A DNA stretch of 64,000 bases from Incurvaria masculella (lineage: Eukaryota; Arthropoda; Insecta; Lepidoptera; Incurvariidae). A program made the position numbers and the translations under genes. Each line of letters opens with the position of its first letter. Position 1 is the first letter of the stretch. Shown piece after piece: positions 34,185 through 47,223 of this stretch. The notes beneath the pieces are model-generated. The model did no database searches and was not told the DNA's origin. It worked only from the letters and a program-made list of their open reading frames with translations. The stretch is from assembly GCA_946894095.1 (NCBI GenBank), contig OX335650.1, positions 1,674,001-1,738,000 of the forward strand, written 5' to 3'.

Positions 34185-34252
34185 ATATTGTATGCGTTTG
34201 ACAGATGGTATCGACAGTGCTTTCGATATCATCTGTCAAACGCATAGAATAT
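34185..34252. repeat. 68-bp long hairpin, 30-bp arms
   Basis: The arm starting atattgtatgcgtttgacag (34185-34214) and the complementary arm (34223-34252) agree at 28 of 30 positions around an 8-base loop. It could be a minimal foldback element or a hairpin RNA. A further short palindrome (gccgtaaaacattttacggc, 34386-34405) lies downstream. Confidence 0.55.
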
Positions 34253-34419
34253 TTACTATGAAGTCTTTTTTTTAATCTGGGAGCGGATCGAGCAGTACAA
34301 AGTGCTAGTTATTTTCCGGTACCTGTGACACGACGCAATGCAACGGAATGTAGCACCTCAACGCTGTCTCAATATTTTACGAGTGGCCGTAAAACATTTT
34401 ACGGCAGCGACTTTGCTTG

Positions 34420-35290
34420 GAGCGTTGAATGCGTGAAAAAATGCGTCACCGAGCGCACGTCGGGCTGCGATCGAAATAATTCCCGTGGATTAGTGGCTCT
34501 GTTCTGCCTAAAGTCTCGCTCGTATGACGATTTACTGCGACATACAGTCACAGTCATCGAGTAAGAATGAACGGGAGTGGCAACTGAAAGTCATCGGCGT
34601 AGGGGCCGTGTAGCAATTATATCAACGGGACTTTCATTCAGGACGTTTCTTAATCTTTTTGTTAAAATTAAAGTCGTTGTTATTTACTAGAGAATTTATG
34701 AGTGATTCATGTAGAATGGACGGATCTCGCTTTCTCCCTCGATCACTATTTTTCCTTTTCATATTTAAATTACTGTACCTCATGTAGGTATCCCTATGCG
34801 TTTAGGGGAAGGGTTACCCTACCTCACTCAGTGATGTATGCTACTAAATTTCTACCCGCCTCAGCAGTGATATAACCTTAATTTAAGCTATAAGTGAACC
34901 TATAATACAAGGCATGGGTGTTGAACAGAGACGGCACATTTTAATGTCAACTCGGATATCCAATTTCGTTGAACGTACAATTTAATACAGGCAAGCAACA
35001 AAGGCAATCGTTTCAATTCTAGCAGAGAAATAAAAAGGTAATGTGACAGCGGGGCTTTTCAATTGTCTACCTATGTACCTTGCTGAGTACAGTTCAGAAA
35101 CTTTTTGACACCTTGAGCAAATTCAATTACTCCCTATATATCCTCATACACGAATCAATATTTTGGCGACGACAGTATTGGGTGACTTAGTTCGGCCCGA
35201 CGTAAGAAATATGCTTCGAGTAACTGTGATATATTTGCTTTGTGATAATTGTATTAGATTTGAGCGGCTCGTAGCCATGGAGGCGACTTC
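34420..35290. other. Unassigned sequence
   Basis: The open frame at 34325-34564 starts without an ATG and has no recognisable domain; I do not call it a gene. Confidence 0.4.
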
Positions 35291-35297
35291 ACCTACA

Positions 35298-35690
35298 TGC
35301 TCGTAGCCTAGTGGCGCGGGGACTTGGCTACCGTACCAGAGGTCTGGGTTCAAATCCTCGCCCCGTTCATGCCCCACTTTATTTTTCATTATGAGTAGGA
35401 TAAGTGCATTTTGTCACGAATGCGAGCTGCTCCACTGTTCGGAATCCATGTCATCTACTAGGTGGTAGGGTTAAACCCCTTCCAGGTTGGTACCATCGCA
35501 TTGGATGAAAAGATGGTTGAAGCGGCAATGAAAAATAGTGTTTTACATCCAGTTCAATGTAGCCGTACTCATAAAGGGAAGGTCCTGACATGGCACCTTA
35601 TTCCTTGGGGAATTTAGTGTATTGGGCTAATGGCTAACGGTAGTTGTGTGGTATTAGCCATCTATGGCAGTTTGCATAAAAAAAAAGAAA
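35298..35690 (+). repeat. tRNA-SINE family 1, full length with duplicated head
   Basis: The head contains an A-box (TAGCCTAGTGG) and a perfect B-box (GGTTCAAATCC) at 35347-35357. The body follows the standard order to an A-rich end at about 35676-35697. A second partial head (gagcggctcgtagcc, about 35262-35276) precedes it. The minus-strand frame at 35144-35389 is antisense to the head. Confidence 0.85.
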
Positions 35691-35699
35691 AAAAAGATA

Positions 35700-38600
35700 A
35701 GCTAATTAGTGAAATTAATTATTATTTTGTCGGTTCAAGTTGGGTTACGTTGGGTTAGGTTAGCCGATCCCCGCCCACATATTTCAACGGCACGTCCTCC
35801 TGCCTATTTGTATTGAAAAGTGCATTACTTTTTCTTTTTTCTTTCTTCCTACGCCTTTCCATTGTTTCCCATAAACAGTAAAATAAAAAAAATATCAATG
35901 CTTTCATGTGTTTGTTCGAATACTTCTGTTCATCTTCGCATCGACGTTTATCATACGAAATACGTTTATAGTGCAGTATTTTTCCAAAGAAGTGTGCGCC
36001 GTCTGCAACTATAACAACAGCCACTATCCTTCCGGCACTGGCGCTCCTGGCCACCACCGACGCCACCCACTTACTCTTGACCTAACCTGCAATTGAACCA
36101 ATGGTACTATATAAAGGACCAGATTAAGTTGATAGCTATGTATAATGTCGATAATTGGCTGTGAAACAGGTTATCTTTACAGATTGTCGTATAACGATCT
36201 ATAAATACATATAACCTTTTACATTCATTTATTTTTATTTTATTTCACACACAAGGTAAGTAGGTATACCATACAGATATAGCATGAACAGGTAGCATAC
36301 ATTTCTTTTTCCTACCCAGTCTTTAAAATTTTACGTATTTGCACTGTGCAACCTACAAAAGAATTTAATTCTGTGTAGTAGGGTGCAACTGACGGAAAGC
36401 AACAATTTTAATGTGAACTGCAAATAATCGCTATCGACTCTGAGAAGTTTAGTGTCAAATGAGAAATAACTTCCATACAACGAGCACTGAAAAAATGACG
36501 CCACGCGACTTGCAACATTATATTACCGTACACATCTGTAGTGCAGTGAGGAGCACGGAAGAACGGAGAAAAATAATATTTGAAGTCTCCTAAATTGGTA
36601 GGTAAACTGATAAAGATAAGAATTATTTTTCAATAAACCAGATGGTCGTTACGTAATTCTTCATTCGTAATTATGTAATCAGCCAGGATCGAAACCAAAG
36701 AATATATGCCAAAACAAAGGACAAATTCCTCCGGCGGCACAATCGACGTGTCGACACTTCACTTCCATGCCTTGTAAGGCCCGTCGCCCACTGGGAGCGT
36801 ACGCGCGCGGCTCGGCGCTTCGCGGTATACAAGCGGCGACCGAACAAGCTGCGACGAGCGCATGGGTCGTCAGTCATAGCCGCTTGCTATGGACGGACGG
36901 AAGGGAAGTGAGGGCTGTTTCGTTAATTCATCATGGACGCAGAGGAATCGTATTTCCATGAAAGCAACCATGACAGACGAGCTGCACGAGCGATGGGGTC
37001 CAAATTGTTTTTATCTGCCACTTGTAGCGCGTTGTCGCTTATGTGCGAACATAAGTCGACCATACCAAATATTATTAAAGGAGTAGTTTTAATACTGACA
37101 CAACATTCTTTAGGTATAATTAAAATGTTTTCGGATAAACAATGCTCAAAATATCGCTTCCTTATTTATGTCGACGTTTATCTTGAAGCGTAACAATGGT
37201 GAAAGTCTGTGAAAATGTACACAATCTTTAAATAAAAAGATTAATGCTCAAATGTCATGTTTATTTAAATTTGTTTTAATAGTAAAGTTTAAAATATGAT
37301 CACATTTATTGAAAAAAAATACTTTCGCATGTTTTGAATATGTTCATTAATGTCAAACGAACAACAATAAATATATAATTTAGACCCGCAAAGTTTCTTA
37401 CTGTATTCTTTACTGGGTTAATCGATTCTCCACGATTAATGCGGTTTGACTACGAAACGTTAAAAAACACATTTCAAACACAAGTTATCCTAATTTCAAC
37501 CGTGGCTTTTTTGTCCTTATCAGACTTGTATTTTAGTCTAAAATGGCTTTATCGTACGGATCTTTTAATACACTTTTGTTCTTTAAAAAATATGAGAGTA
37601 AAATCTGAAATTTTAATAACATATTTTTTATTAAATTACTATTGTCTCTTATAATTGTCTGTGCTGTACAAAGAGTAAAATGGGGCACAATACAGCGAGA
37701 AGTTTTAATTTCTAAGTGCTAAAATTAAAACCAACCGACTATAAATTTATGCGTTTATTCGCTTTGTGTTCGCGCGAAAAAAAGCCCTTGAAATCGTCTT
37801 CGGACGCAATATTACGGCGTGAATTTTCATTCAGTGCCGTCCGTAACTCAAATGGACGACATATTTGAATATTTATAGCTTAAAGAAGGTATTGTCCCGT
37901 TCGCGCCGCCCGCCCTGGCTTGGGCGGGCCGCCCTGCACTCGAGCAACGCCGGGCGGCGGCGGCGCCTACGGGAGGTCGATCGGACTTTTATATATTTTT
38001 AAGGGTTTCGAATAAAATGTCGAAGCTATTTTTTGGTTTCTGTCAATAATGTATAAATATTTTGTGTTTGCTTTGAAAGTGTCGCGTCCAAGTACACCAA
38101 TTGAACCAATTAATCATTAAAATGATCTTTTTCATACTGAGGATGTAGGAACATCACTTTTTTCAGTGAATATGAAATCTATATGGATCGACGAAGACAC
38201 ATTACCTAAAGATACAAAACTGTAAAAATAGCACGGGTATTATTGATATCATGATTTTTGCATTAAATTTAAACTTTCAACTAATCTAGTTCTTCCGCAT
38301 CGAGAAACGATCTTCAAATAAGTGGATACACCTTTTTATGGTAGTTAATTTTTTAAGAAGCTAAGGTTTCCACTCGGCTGGATGAAGCTGGGCGGGGCGC
38401 GGCGTCGGCGGGGGAGGCGGGGGAAGCGGGGGGGGGGGGGGGGGTTCACTTCGAGCGAGGAAACTCGCAATTTTCCTCGGAAAAGATCCCGAGCCGATAG
38501 TAGTTTCATTTATTTCGAATTAAATTCCAGTAAATCTTCGAGATAAAAATGATTTCTTAATTGGTTCGGGCCCGGACGTTCAATTTAGTGAGAAAGGAAC

Positions 38601-40180
38601 GTTCAGCCAGCTAGCTCAACTTTAAAAAAAACTTCTGAGCCTATATAGGTGAATTTTTCAAGTGTGCCTTCATGGCAAGATCCGAAACTATAGGAAATAG
38701 CGACAAACATTCAAAGGAGTCATCAGGCCGATTTGGATAAAAACGAAAACTGCTTTATTATATCTTTTTCTAGCCGGGCATCGAACGAGTTGATTTAGAA
38801 AAAAATGCGCACGCAGAATGTAAATTCTGTTAAATTTTTGTTCACCATGTGAGAGTGTTTTTTTTTTCAAATTAAATAAAATTGTTAATGTTAACTAAAT
38901 GCACATATGTGCAACAATAGACGAAGTGGTGGTAAAGCGTGGGTGCGGGGAGCGGGCGGGTTACGGCTCACTCTTGTATTTAGGACCGGTTGCCGAAAGA
39001 CACATCTAAGTTAAAATTAAACTTACAGATGATTAAACATGCTACTTTTTGAAAAACATGTGGAGGAAACTAAGCTTCCTTTACCTTTACTTTCCAATTC
39101 CTTTAAATAAAAACGGTGACCAAATGCGTGTCGAAACACGCGCAGTGATGGGTTTTGTAGACGGGTAGACCTTTACTGAAGTGATCTCATATCTCAAAAA
39201 CTTCACGGCATACTTTATTCAAACAATTTTACTTTTGAATGTTTGTTTTAGTTTCACCAACGGAGGAGAGGGCAGCTGCCCCCCTTCCCCCTCTACAGGT
39301 TGACAAATCCGAGAAGTTGGTATTAATTTAGTTTTGTAATGAAACAAATATACCCCTCCTCTATCATTTGCCCCAGACCCTAGCCCATTGAAGTTTTTCG
39401 TAAGTAAAATCATTTTATAATATTTCTTTTTCCTCCTTAATTATTGGACGGAACTTAATGAATTTTTTAGGGAAGACTAAAATATCGATGTTATTGGCAT
39501 TGAAATGGTACAGAGCTACAGGAATTTTAACAGATTGGGCAGTACCCTTTCACTGAAAATAAGACATAAGTAAGAATGGAAAAAAATATTAAACTAGAAA
39601 TAAATTTTACACAGGCGGGGAAACAGCAAGAGAAAACAGTTATTGCACACAGTGAAAATATCCAGTAACAATGTTTAAGGCTAACTGTTTTCACTCAGAG
39701 TAATCGATTTACTTAGTTGGCTCTATTTCAACGTTGCAAGACGGTTGTCATTATTAGAATTACAGTTGGATTCACTGATTATTTTTTCCAGTGTAGGTTC
39801 CTTTCAGAAACTCCCACATTAGACTTTGAATAGGAGAGCTAGTTTGGGCGAGTCGACCTGCGCCATAGAAAGCGATCTACAGGGCGTCTATGGGTTCCCT
39901 TCCCAATTTATGGGCTCTCTTTACGACGATACCCTCTTGGAGGTCTGAGTGCGGGCGAGGACATATGGAAAGTGTCTCCTTTGGACCCCTTTATTTTCAT
40001 GCGTTAAGAAGAGGGTCGCGTCGAATGTGGAATGTTTTTGCATGTTTATTTGGGATGCACGCCCTTCGCGCAAATTATCGGTGTATCTTTGTATCTCACT
40101 TCCTTGACGATATATTTTGTGAAGCTATTTATTTGAATATATTTTTCGCACAACCTTTTTTTTAAGTAGGGCTCAGAGTG
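35700..40180. other. Unassigned sequence with GC-rich islands and a poly-G tract
   Basis: The stretch has GC-rich patches at about 36740-36880 and 37895-37985, the latter with a self-complementary cgcccgccctggcttgggcg. There is a telomere-like 'gggttaggttag' at 35745-35762 and a G-rich tract at 38393-38445. Short open frames (36671-37193, 37439-37654, 39890-40165) lack domains and overlap on both strands in the GC-rich parts. No gene is supported. Confidence 0.45.
38393..38445 (+). repeat. G-rich tract, potential G-quadruplex
   Basis: Runs of three to five G are followed by an uninterrupted run of about 18 G at 38429-38446. Such a tract can fold into a quadruplex in vitro and is prone to length error in sequencing. 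Confidence 0.7.
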
Positions 40181-40184
40181 GCTC

Positions 40185-40690
40185 TTAGCTCAGGGTGCGG
40201 AGTCTCGCTTCTCATTCGCAAGGTCTCGGGTTCAATTCCGCCTTGTGTATGAACACATTTTTCCCTTTCTAAATGCTGATGTGCATCTGATGTTCGGAAT
40301 TCATCAACAATTCTTACATGATAAGGTTAGGTCCGTCCGGTTTGGCACCATCTCTAGACGGTTGAAGCTTGTTTGAAATAGTGTCCGTGTTTTATATAAA
40401 TGATTTCTAATGTAAATTAAAATATTTCCGATTCTCGACCAAGCACTTAGAATTGATCAATAAATCATTTTATGCACATTACATAACATTGCACCTGTCA
40501 GTTCACGCCATTGACAGCCTGCCCTCTGCCCGGTAAATCAACTTTACAGTCCGTGTTTTTCATCTATTTCAGTGCTGTTGTCGTGCTCATAAAAATGAGG
40601 TTCTGGCAAAGGTTCTTCGAAAATGCGATGTGTTGGGCTAATACCATGACACATCACACGAGTAGGTGTGGTATTGACCATTCATATCCA
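40185..40690 (+). repeat. Variant tRNA-derived SINE
   Basis: The head ggctcttagctcagggtgcg resembles an A-box region and is followed by a perfect B-box GGTTCAATTCC at 40230-40240. The body shares 'gatgttcggaattcat', 'ggtttggcaccatct' and 'gtgctcataaa' with family 1 but is more diverged. The end is near 'tattgaccattcatatccag'. A middle portion appears interrupted at about 40390-40540. Confidence 0.6.
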
Positions 40691-41781
40691 GTTATATACT
40701 AACTAATTTGTAAAGTTTCAATTTCTGGTGCATGTTTGTGTTTCTCGTATTCGCTTGCTATATGTAATTTGTGATATCTTTTTAAATGTGTATCCATTGC
40801 CTAGTATTCTGTTCAAAAGTATGAATAAATAATAACATAGTAAAATTATACATTTGGAATATTTTCAAAATAGTAAGTTAAACCTACCTTAACCTACTAT
40901 AAAAAAGGTAAGTAATATCTTTAGTGTTACTGTATATTCCTGTTTTATTTTCCTACATTTATTTTTCCACACCGATCCGGCTTATTCCAAGAAAATCATT
41001 TTTGTTTACATCGTCTTAGCTCCCAAAAACAATCTTGATAATTTTCTATTACAATTAATAGCATGAATCTAATTAGCATTGAACAGGTTACTGCTTACTT
41101 CAAAGCCTCTTTGTGGTTTGCCTTCAAACGAGATCGTAATAAGGTGTTCGGTAAAAAACTCTTTTAATTAACAAAATTATTCAGAAGTTCAAAGTGAATG
41201 GGTACTTCTTTTTTTTCTGTTTCAATCAAATAAAAAGTGTCACATTCTATTTGAAGAACGTAAGAATACCTTTTACCTTTCATATTCACCCCCGAGAGGT
41301 ATTCGAAAACATAATTCGTCACCTTCTATATCAGTTATTTGATAGCATCGGAGAATACGAAAAGCCTGTGCGCTCTACTGGAATAAATCGGCGTCAATCT
41401 TGGAGGTAGAAAGTAATTGAGCGAGCATTTTATGTCGGTAAAATTCGTTCCGATTTGTTTGTCTTACGATGTCTTTTGTTCAAGCAGCGGCAACTTTTGA
41501 ATTCGATTCAACTCGGATTCAAACGAAATTCTATTCGACTCTTTTCCAACGGGGAATTTATGCAAACTGGATTCGATACATTCCGTCTTCCACAGTCATT
41601 CCGCTATGTAACGCCATTCCTTTGGATCGCTGGAGATTTTCAGTTATTTCAAAACCTCTAGTGTAATGGTAAGTTATTTTTACAGCTTTCTTTTTTAATG
41701 TTTTGTTAATTCTAGGTAGTCTATTTTGGAGTCATAAAATCTGACATTTGGGGCAGTAATACTTCATCCTTCTCCGTCTCA

Positions 41782-41811
41782 CTTCTTACTAAGCGATTGC
41801 TTAGCAAGAAG
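41782..41811. repeat. 30-bp near-perfect palindrome
   Basis: cttcttactaagcga and ttgcttagcaagaag are complementary with two mismatched pairs and no loop. Confidence 0.5.
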
Positions 41812-42305
41812 CAATATACATCCTAATCGAACACCACTCACCAGCCTTTTTGCGCGTTCTAAAAAGACAATTTCGAGCGAAACAAGGAAATATTGTAAAA
41901 GTAACTCGTAAAGCTACTCATGCGTGGCAGGCTTTAAAAGTTTTGTCATTTGACAAAAAAACTAAATGGCTTTTTAAATTTTTCCTCACCATATTTTATG
42001 CATTTTTCTATACACTCAAAATAACTGTTCGAACATTCATTCCATTCCAAAAATTAGCCGAATTGAAAACGTCAACTGCTTCTCCACTGGAACCGTTGAC
42101 GATGGAGTAAAACATCTATAGGTAACTGTAAGGATGGCGGTCTAGCATTTATACGTTTTGCTGCTCCAAATACTCAATAGGCGTGTTAGTTTTCCCATGG
42201 TGCAAGATAATGCGTTGCTTTTGGGTGGTTTTCCGAAGCACGGTGATCACTTGTGGTAAACAAACTTTGGTATACCATTCAGTATTAACCGTTCTACGGT
42301 TCTCT

Positions 42306-42707
42306 TTGTTTTTAGGGTTCCGTACCCAAAGGGTGAAAACGGAACCCTATTACTAAGCCTCCGCTGTCCGTCCGTCCGTTCGTCCGTCCGTCCGTTCGTC
42401 CGTCCGTCCGTCCGTCCGTCCGTCCGTCCGTCCGTCCGTCCGTCCGTCCGTTCGTCCGTCCGTCCGTCCGTCCGTCCGTCCGTCCGTCCATCTGTCCGTC
42501 TGTCACAGGGCTGTATCTCAGGAACTGTAATAGGTAAGCAGCTGAAATTTTCACAGAGTGTGTATTTATTTTGCCGCTATAACAACAAATAGGTAAAATT
42601 AAAAAAAAAAAATTAAAGTGGGGCCCCATACCAAAAACGTGATTTTTTGGTGTTGATGGGACGGAACCCTTCGTGTGCGAGTCCGACTCGCACTTGGCCG
42701 GTTTTTT
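42306..42707 (+). repeat. Dispersed repeat with (TCCG)n array, copy A
   Basis: The repeat begins 'ttagggttccgtacccaaag' and ends 'cgcacttggccggtttttt'. Between these lies a tetranucleotide array of TCCG with occasional TTCG units at about 42366-42490, then a conserved stretch including 'ctgtatctca' and 'gctgaaattttcacagagt'. Copies B (56657-56963, inverted) and C (57630-57940) share the same ends and layout. The minus-strand frame at 42312-42716 (DGRT repeats) is just the translated array. Confidence 0.8.
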
Positions 42708-43770
42708 CTTTTTCAATCGTCACAACATGACCTGTTATCGATTTAGAGTATCCTTCAAATGCCTACTCTATTCAATGATTTAAACCAGCGGCATCGATGA
42801 TCTTAGCAATATTTCTATAAGTGATTTATAACTCGTTAAATAGGCTTGATCAGACATATCGACAAACTTGTTTTGTAACGTTGTTTTGTAATGCTACTAG
42901 TGAAATATTGCTAATTTGATAATATCCCTGCAATATTTGTAACTTTTCTGTAAAGCCTTACAGTTTTCTCACAAGCGATTTTCCACTTTTACGACCGCGG
43001 AAAATAACATCATGTCATTTACGCTCACTGCTCCGTAATCTGATGATACATCTTGATGTTATATAACATAAAAGTCCTTAGATTTGACAGAATGTAAAAA
43101 ATATGTAAATGAATTGAGTTAGATCTCGAGCTTTCAGTGCACAAAGAATTATGACTAATACAGTAAGTGTACTTTTATTTAAACGTAACATATTTTACGT
43201 ATTTCGCGGACGAAAAAACTTCTCCAGTGAATATTTTATCTCAATGTAATAAATACACTTAAATAAAATCTTTGCGTATTCAATTACATATGTTTTTTTA
43301 TAAATCTGTTTTTATTTTATTAATATGATTATTAAAACAGTTCGAATTCAACAAGAACCTATGCTGGTTTCCAATATTAAGTACCCGCAAATATAACTAA
43401 ATAAATGTTGCTTCTCTTTCGGTCCTTTTGTATACATATTTTTCAATTTTTTAATGGATGTTTATTCACACCAAGCACTTAAGTATTATACATATTTCCA
43501 TGTAAGATAATTATTAGAAAACCGCTCGAGGTTGTAACAAATCACGCGGCCGCTTCATAAACCACTTTCGTTCGTTCCAATCTGCGCTAACTGCCGCCCT
43601 ACATCATCGCAGCGCCCCGCCCTCCGCCGTCCGCCCACACCGGGCCTAGGGCGGGCGGAAATCTATAGCCTCGCGCCGTCCCACCTTCGCTGTGGATTTC
43701 ACGAAAAAATCGCCCAAACAAGTCTGCGGCACAAGATGCTTGCGAATGTTATGTAGTAGTTTTAGCAAAC
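42708..43770. other. Unassigned sequence with a GC-rich patch
   Basis: AT-rich DNA with a GC-rich stretch at about 43590-43690. No gene, RNA or repeat boundary was recognised. Confidence 0.4.
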
Positions 43771-43774
43771 GTGC

Positions 43775-44100
43775 CAGATATGGATAACTAATACCAAATG
43801 CACCCATCGTCATGATATTAGCCTTACGTACCCCATTCCTGGAGGAATTAAGTGGCATTCCAGGACCTTCACGATGAGCAGGTCTCCATTGAACTGAATG
43901 GAAACCACGCACCAACTTTTAAATGCCCCTTCGAATATCTTTTCAACCAATGTAACGATACAAACCCGCGCCTACTCGTCTGGTACGGATTTCGAAACAT
44001 GGACCAGCTTGCATTCATAATGAAATGTCATAATTCAGAAGAAGAAAGTTGCATGACCTACGCGCGGATTTGAACCTAGGCGTGAAAGGCAAGTCCACAC
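43775..44100 (-). repeat. tRNA-SINE family 1, old copy
   Basis: On the minus strand a B-box-like ggttcaaatccgcg precedes a body whose motifs ('catgatattagcc', 'ggaggaattaagtggcattc', 'caatgtaacgatacaaaccc') match the standard order. The frames at 43646-43915 and 43852-44073 lie across it and are not genes. Confidence 0.65.
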
Positions 44101-44509
44101 AGCAAAACTAAATGACAGACAAACGTCAGACGCTGGATTATGTGGGAGTTCATTGGATTTCATTGGATATTTAAAAGTAGCACGCCGCAACTAACTAACT
44201 AAATTAATTCAATAAATTGTTTCATATTATATTTATTATAAAAATAAACTACAGGGTGTTTTCGAAGACATTTGCCGCAGGGCGATTCTAGTATCGCGGG
44301 TGGAACATTTATCATCATGTAATGTTTTTAACTAAATCATTATTTAAAGGCTTGTATTTTGAACTGTCCTCTGTTGGTTTATAAGTATATTTAAAAAAAT
44401 ATTCACAGTCAAGAGGTAAGTTTAAATTACTATCGCGTGTGCAACAAAACCGATCTTGCCTCCAAGTCTTAGCAGCTATATAGTTCTTTAAATTAAATTA
44501 AATTGGACT

Positions 44510-45510
44510 TATCCTAATAATAAATCTGTAAGGTATGTTCATGGAGTAAGTTGCTTTGTTTTCTAAGATACTTCGTTTGTGGGCTTTATGTATGATACTA
44601 AAACTAAATTGACGATTTTTAGAAATCAGTTCTGTATGTATGTATGTATGTTCCTCCATAACTCTTAAACCGATCATCCGAATTCGATGAAACTTACTAC
44701 ACGTATATGCAATTACACGGGACATAGGATAGGCTATAAAACATTTAGTTCCGCTTAAGCTAAGATGTAGCTGTAATACAAACCGAAATGCCCCGAGGCG
44801 GCGGCTTGGAGGGGTAATCGCTACCTGCCTTTGTTTCTTCGTTTACTTATTATAAGCCACGCAACGGACTTTTTGATACTGTTTTCATTAATATAAGGAG
44901 CGATCAGAGAGCAAGGATTCCGTATGTAAGTTTTAAATATTTAATACTAACCTAAAGAAATAATAAAAACTCTGTACTTGAAAATTGTAGGTGTTAAAAA
45001 TGCCTACAGAAAGTTCCACAATATCATGTAGAGCGATAACTTCAAACCACTGACCCGATTTATATGCGTATTTTATCAACGTATAGCAACTCTGGGCGCA
45101 GTCAGATTCCGGATGGGTTACCGTTTTCTATGTTGAAGGTGGCTGTGGTTCGTATTTCTCATAAAACTTAGCAAAAGTAAGGAAGTTGGTAGGGTTAATC
45201 CCGCCTTTGTTGGTTTTGTATCAATTTCTATGTGCAGCATTTCTATAGCAGTGCCAGTGCAGTTATGGTCTGACGGCACATGCTTTTAAAAATCACTCCT
45301 AAATGTTAACGAAGCTCTGAATGGGGAAGATGTGGATGTTTCTCATTAAATCATGCCATATCGGTTCAAACGATTTTGATTAAATTTGTTCGATGGATAC
45401 ATAGTCCTGGGCCAGCCTTTTTATGGGGTACTTTTTATCCAAGAAATAATTCAGACCGAAATCAATCCAATACGACATTGACCCGAGCGGAGCCGGGTAC
45501 CGTAGCTAGT
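44510..45510 (+). mobile_element. Nonautonomous Helitron, 1,001 bp
   Basis: It begins TCCTAATAATAAATCTGTAA after a host A and ends with the hairpin acccgagcggagccgggt followed by accgtaGCTAGT, the CTRRT terminus. It is homologous over its length to the minus-strand copy at 4876-5862, including the (GTAT)n array at 44633-44652. It encodes no Rep/helicase. The minus-strand frame at 44498-44725 is incidental. Confidence 0.85.
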
Positions 45511-46132
45511 GTATAATAAAATCATCGAGTGTATGTAATCATGGCCGGAAGGTATCAATTATTTTGTAGATACGATTTTAAATGAACGAAATTATTTCAA
45601 TAAAACAGAGAGAGTACATATGAAACTCTCTGTCTGTTTTTAATTTCAGTGTTCCTGGTATTTACCATTTACCTGGTAATGTCCAGATTGAAATGAATGG
45701 AATACCGTCTGGAACGTAGATATTATTTAATTTTGTTACTTTAAGCGTTGAATAATCAAGAAATAAAAAGAAATACCCAAGGGACATTGTAATACCTAGT
45801 ATTGTTATTTTCGCAAATTAAATTAGTTAAATAAGCGAAGTTCTTGCTCGGTGCTTCAAATGGAAACGAGCATTATTTTAATTTACCAGGACATTCCTGA
45901 AACAGGATGCTTACTGCCGAGGAATTCTTAAGGAGAATGGCTTATACAACAACTACAATAGAATGTTTGTTCATACGGGCTCATTTTATTATTTAAAATA
46001 TAAAGATCCCACGTACAAAAACCATTTGAATTATTTTTTTATTTAAAGTACACGAACAATTAAAAATAAAATATGTTTTGACATCGCTAACAAAAGAAAT
46101 ATAGCATTACGCCTTTTCCCCTTACGAGTAGG
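45511..46132. other. Unassigned AT-rich sequence
   Basis: No gene or repeat boundary was recognised. Confidence 0.4.
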
Positions 46133-46814
46133 CGGTACCGCGGAGGATGGAAGTGAGCGGTACGAGTCGTATTCACTACGTATAATATTCACAACGTATA
46201 ATCTTATTTTTTTCCAAAAAATTAAAACCATGCATAACGTATAATAGTCACAACGTATAATGTTATACGTTGTGCATGAGTTTAAAAATAAAATAAACTC
46301 TTTGCATCATGCAGAACGTATAATAGTCACAACGTATAATATTCCTAACATGAATTCACAAAAAAAGAAAACCATGCAGAACGTATAATATGCCAAGAAG
46401 CACTGCATAAAGCGCCCTAACAACGATACATTTAAGGCTGAAATTGCTACGAATCGATATCTGTTGAAGAGTAACAATTTGCTACAACGCTAATTGAGAC
46501 GGTCGAAAAGTCGCGTGCGAGTATAATCTTTAATCTTATATCGATAAGGGCGCTTATCGTATGAAATATTTTAGGATTATATGATATGCATGGTTTTCTT
46601 TTTTTGTTAAATAAAGATCATAACATTATACGTTGTGACTATTATACGTTATGCATGGAGAAATAAGTAATTTAATTTTTTGGACTTCTTCATGCACTAC
46701 GTATAAGATTATACGATCTGCCGATTATACGTTGTGCATGGTTTTAAAATTTAGTTAAAATATGACATTATACGATCTGAATATTATACGTTATGCCGTT
46801 CCTCCAGCGGTACC
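46133..46814. mobile_element. MITE built from ACAACGTATAAT boxes, copy 1
   Basis: The ends are inverted: CGGTACCGCGGAGGA at the left and its complement TCCTCCAGCGGTACC at the right. The interior contains more than ten copies of an 11-12 bp box (RAACGTATAAT or its complement). Many are arranged in pairs ('ataacgtataatagtcacaa' then 'cgtataat'), and box orientation flips between the two halves. The right half recurs at 47824-48146 and a piece at 6106-6236. It has no coding capacity. Confidence 0.7.
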
Positions 46815-47223
46815 ATCACAACGCACTTCTTTCTCTACTAATACAATGATATTGATCATTATTTTCTGTTCAACAATTCCTTTTTTTTATTTCAATTCAG
46901 TTATATACATATAGTAAATAATAAATTTAACATATTAATTTTAACATAATTTATACCTTAAATTTCTAAATTTGTTTTTTATATAAAATATTATAAATGT
47001 AAACGCGGTTTTTGGCGACAAAAAAACATACGGAATATAACAACAGTTACTGAAGTAATTTAACGACAACATATTGAAATATCCTGATCAAATATGTACG
47101 AGGTTTATAATTGCAAAAATATTGGCAAAATACAAAAATAAACAAACACATTATCGAAATATCGTTTTTGATCAGTAAGTACAACGATTTCCTCTATTTA
47201 TGTGTGTATGAAATTCACCGGAA
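46815..47223. other. Unassigned AT-rich sequence
   Basis: No gene, RNA or repeat boundary was recognised. Confidence 0.4.

Noticed and set aside
34325..34564. 79-codon cysteine-containing plus-strand frame
   Set aside because: It has no ATG start, no signal peptide and no domain, and contains a short palindrome; chance is more likely.
35745..35762. Telomere-like TTAGG repeats
   Set aside because: Only two or three degenerate units are present, too few for an interstitial telomeric array.
41455..41670. Candidate exon ending at a strong donor (AATG|GTAAGT at 41669)
   Set aside because: Two overlapping frames are open, neither shows a domain and both stop before the donor. A noncoding first exon cannot be excluded, but nothing else supports it.
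42312..42716. 134-codon minus-strand frame with DGRT repeats
   Set aside because: It is the translation of the TCCG tetranucleotide array inside a dispersed repeat.
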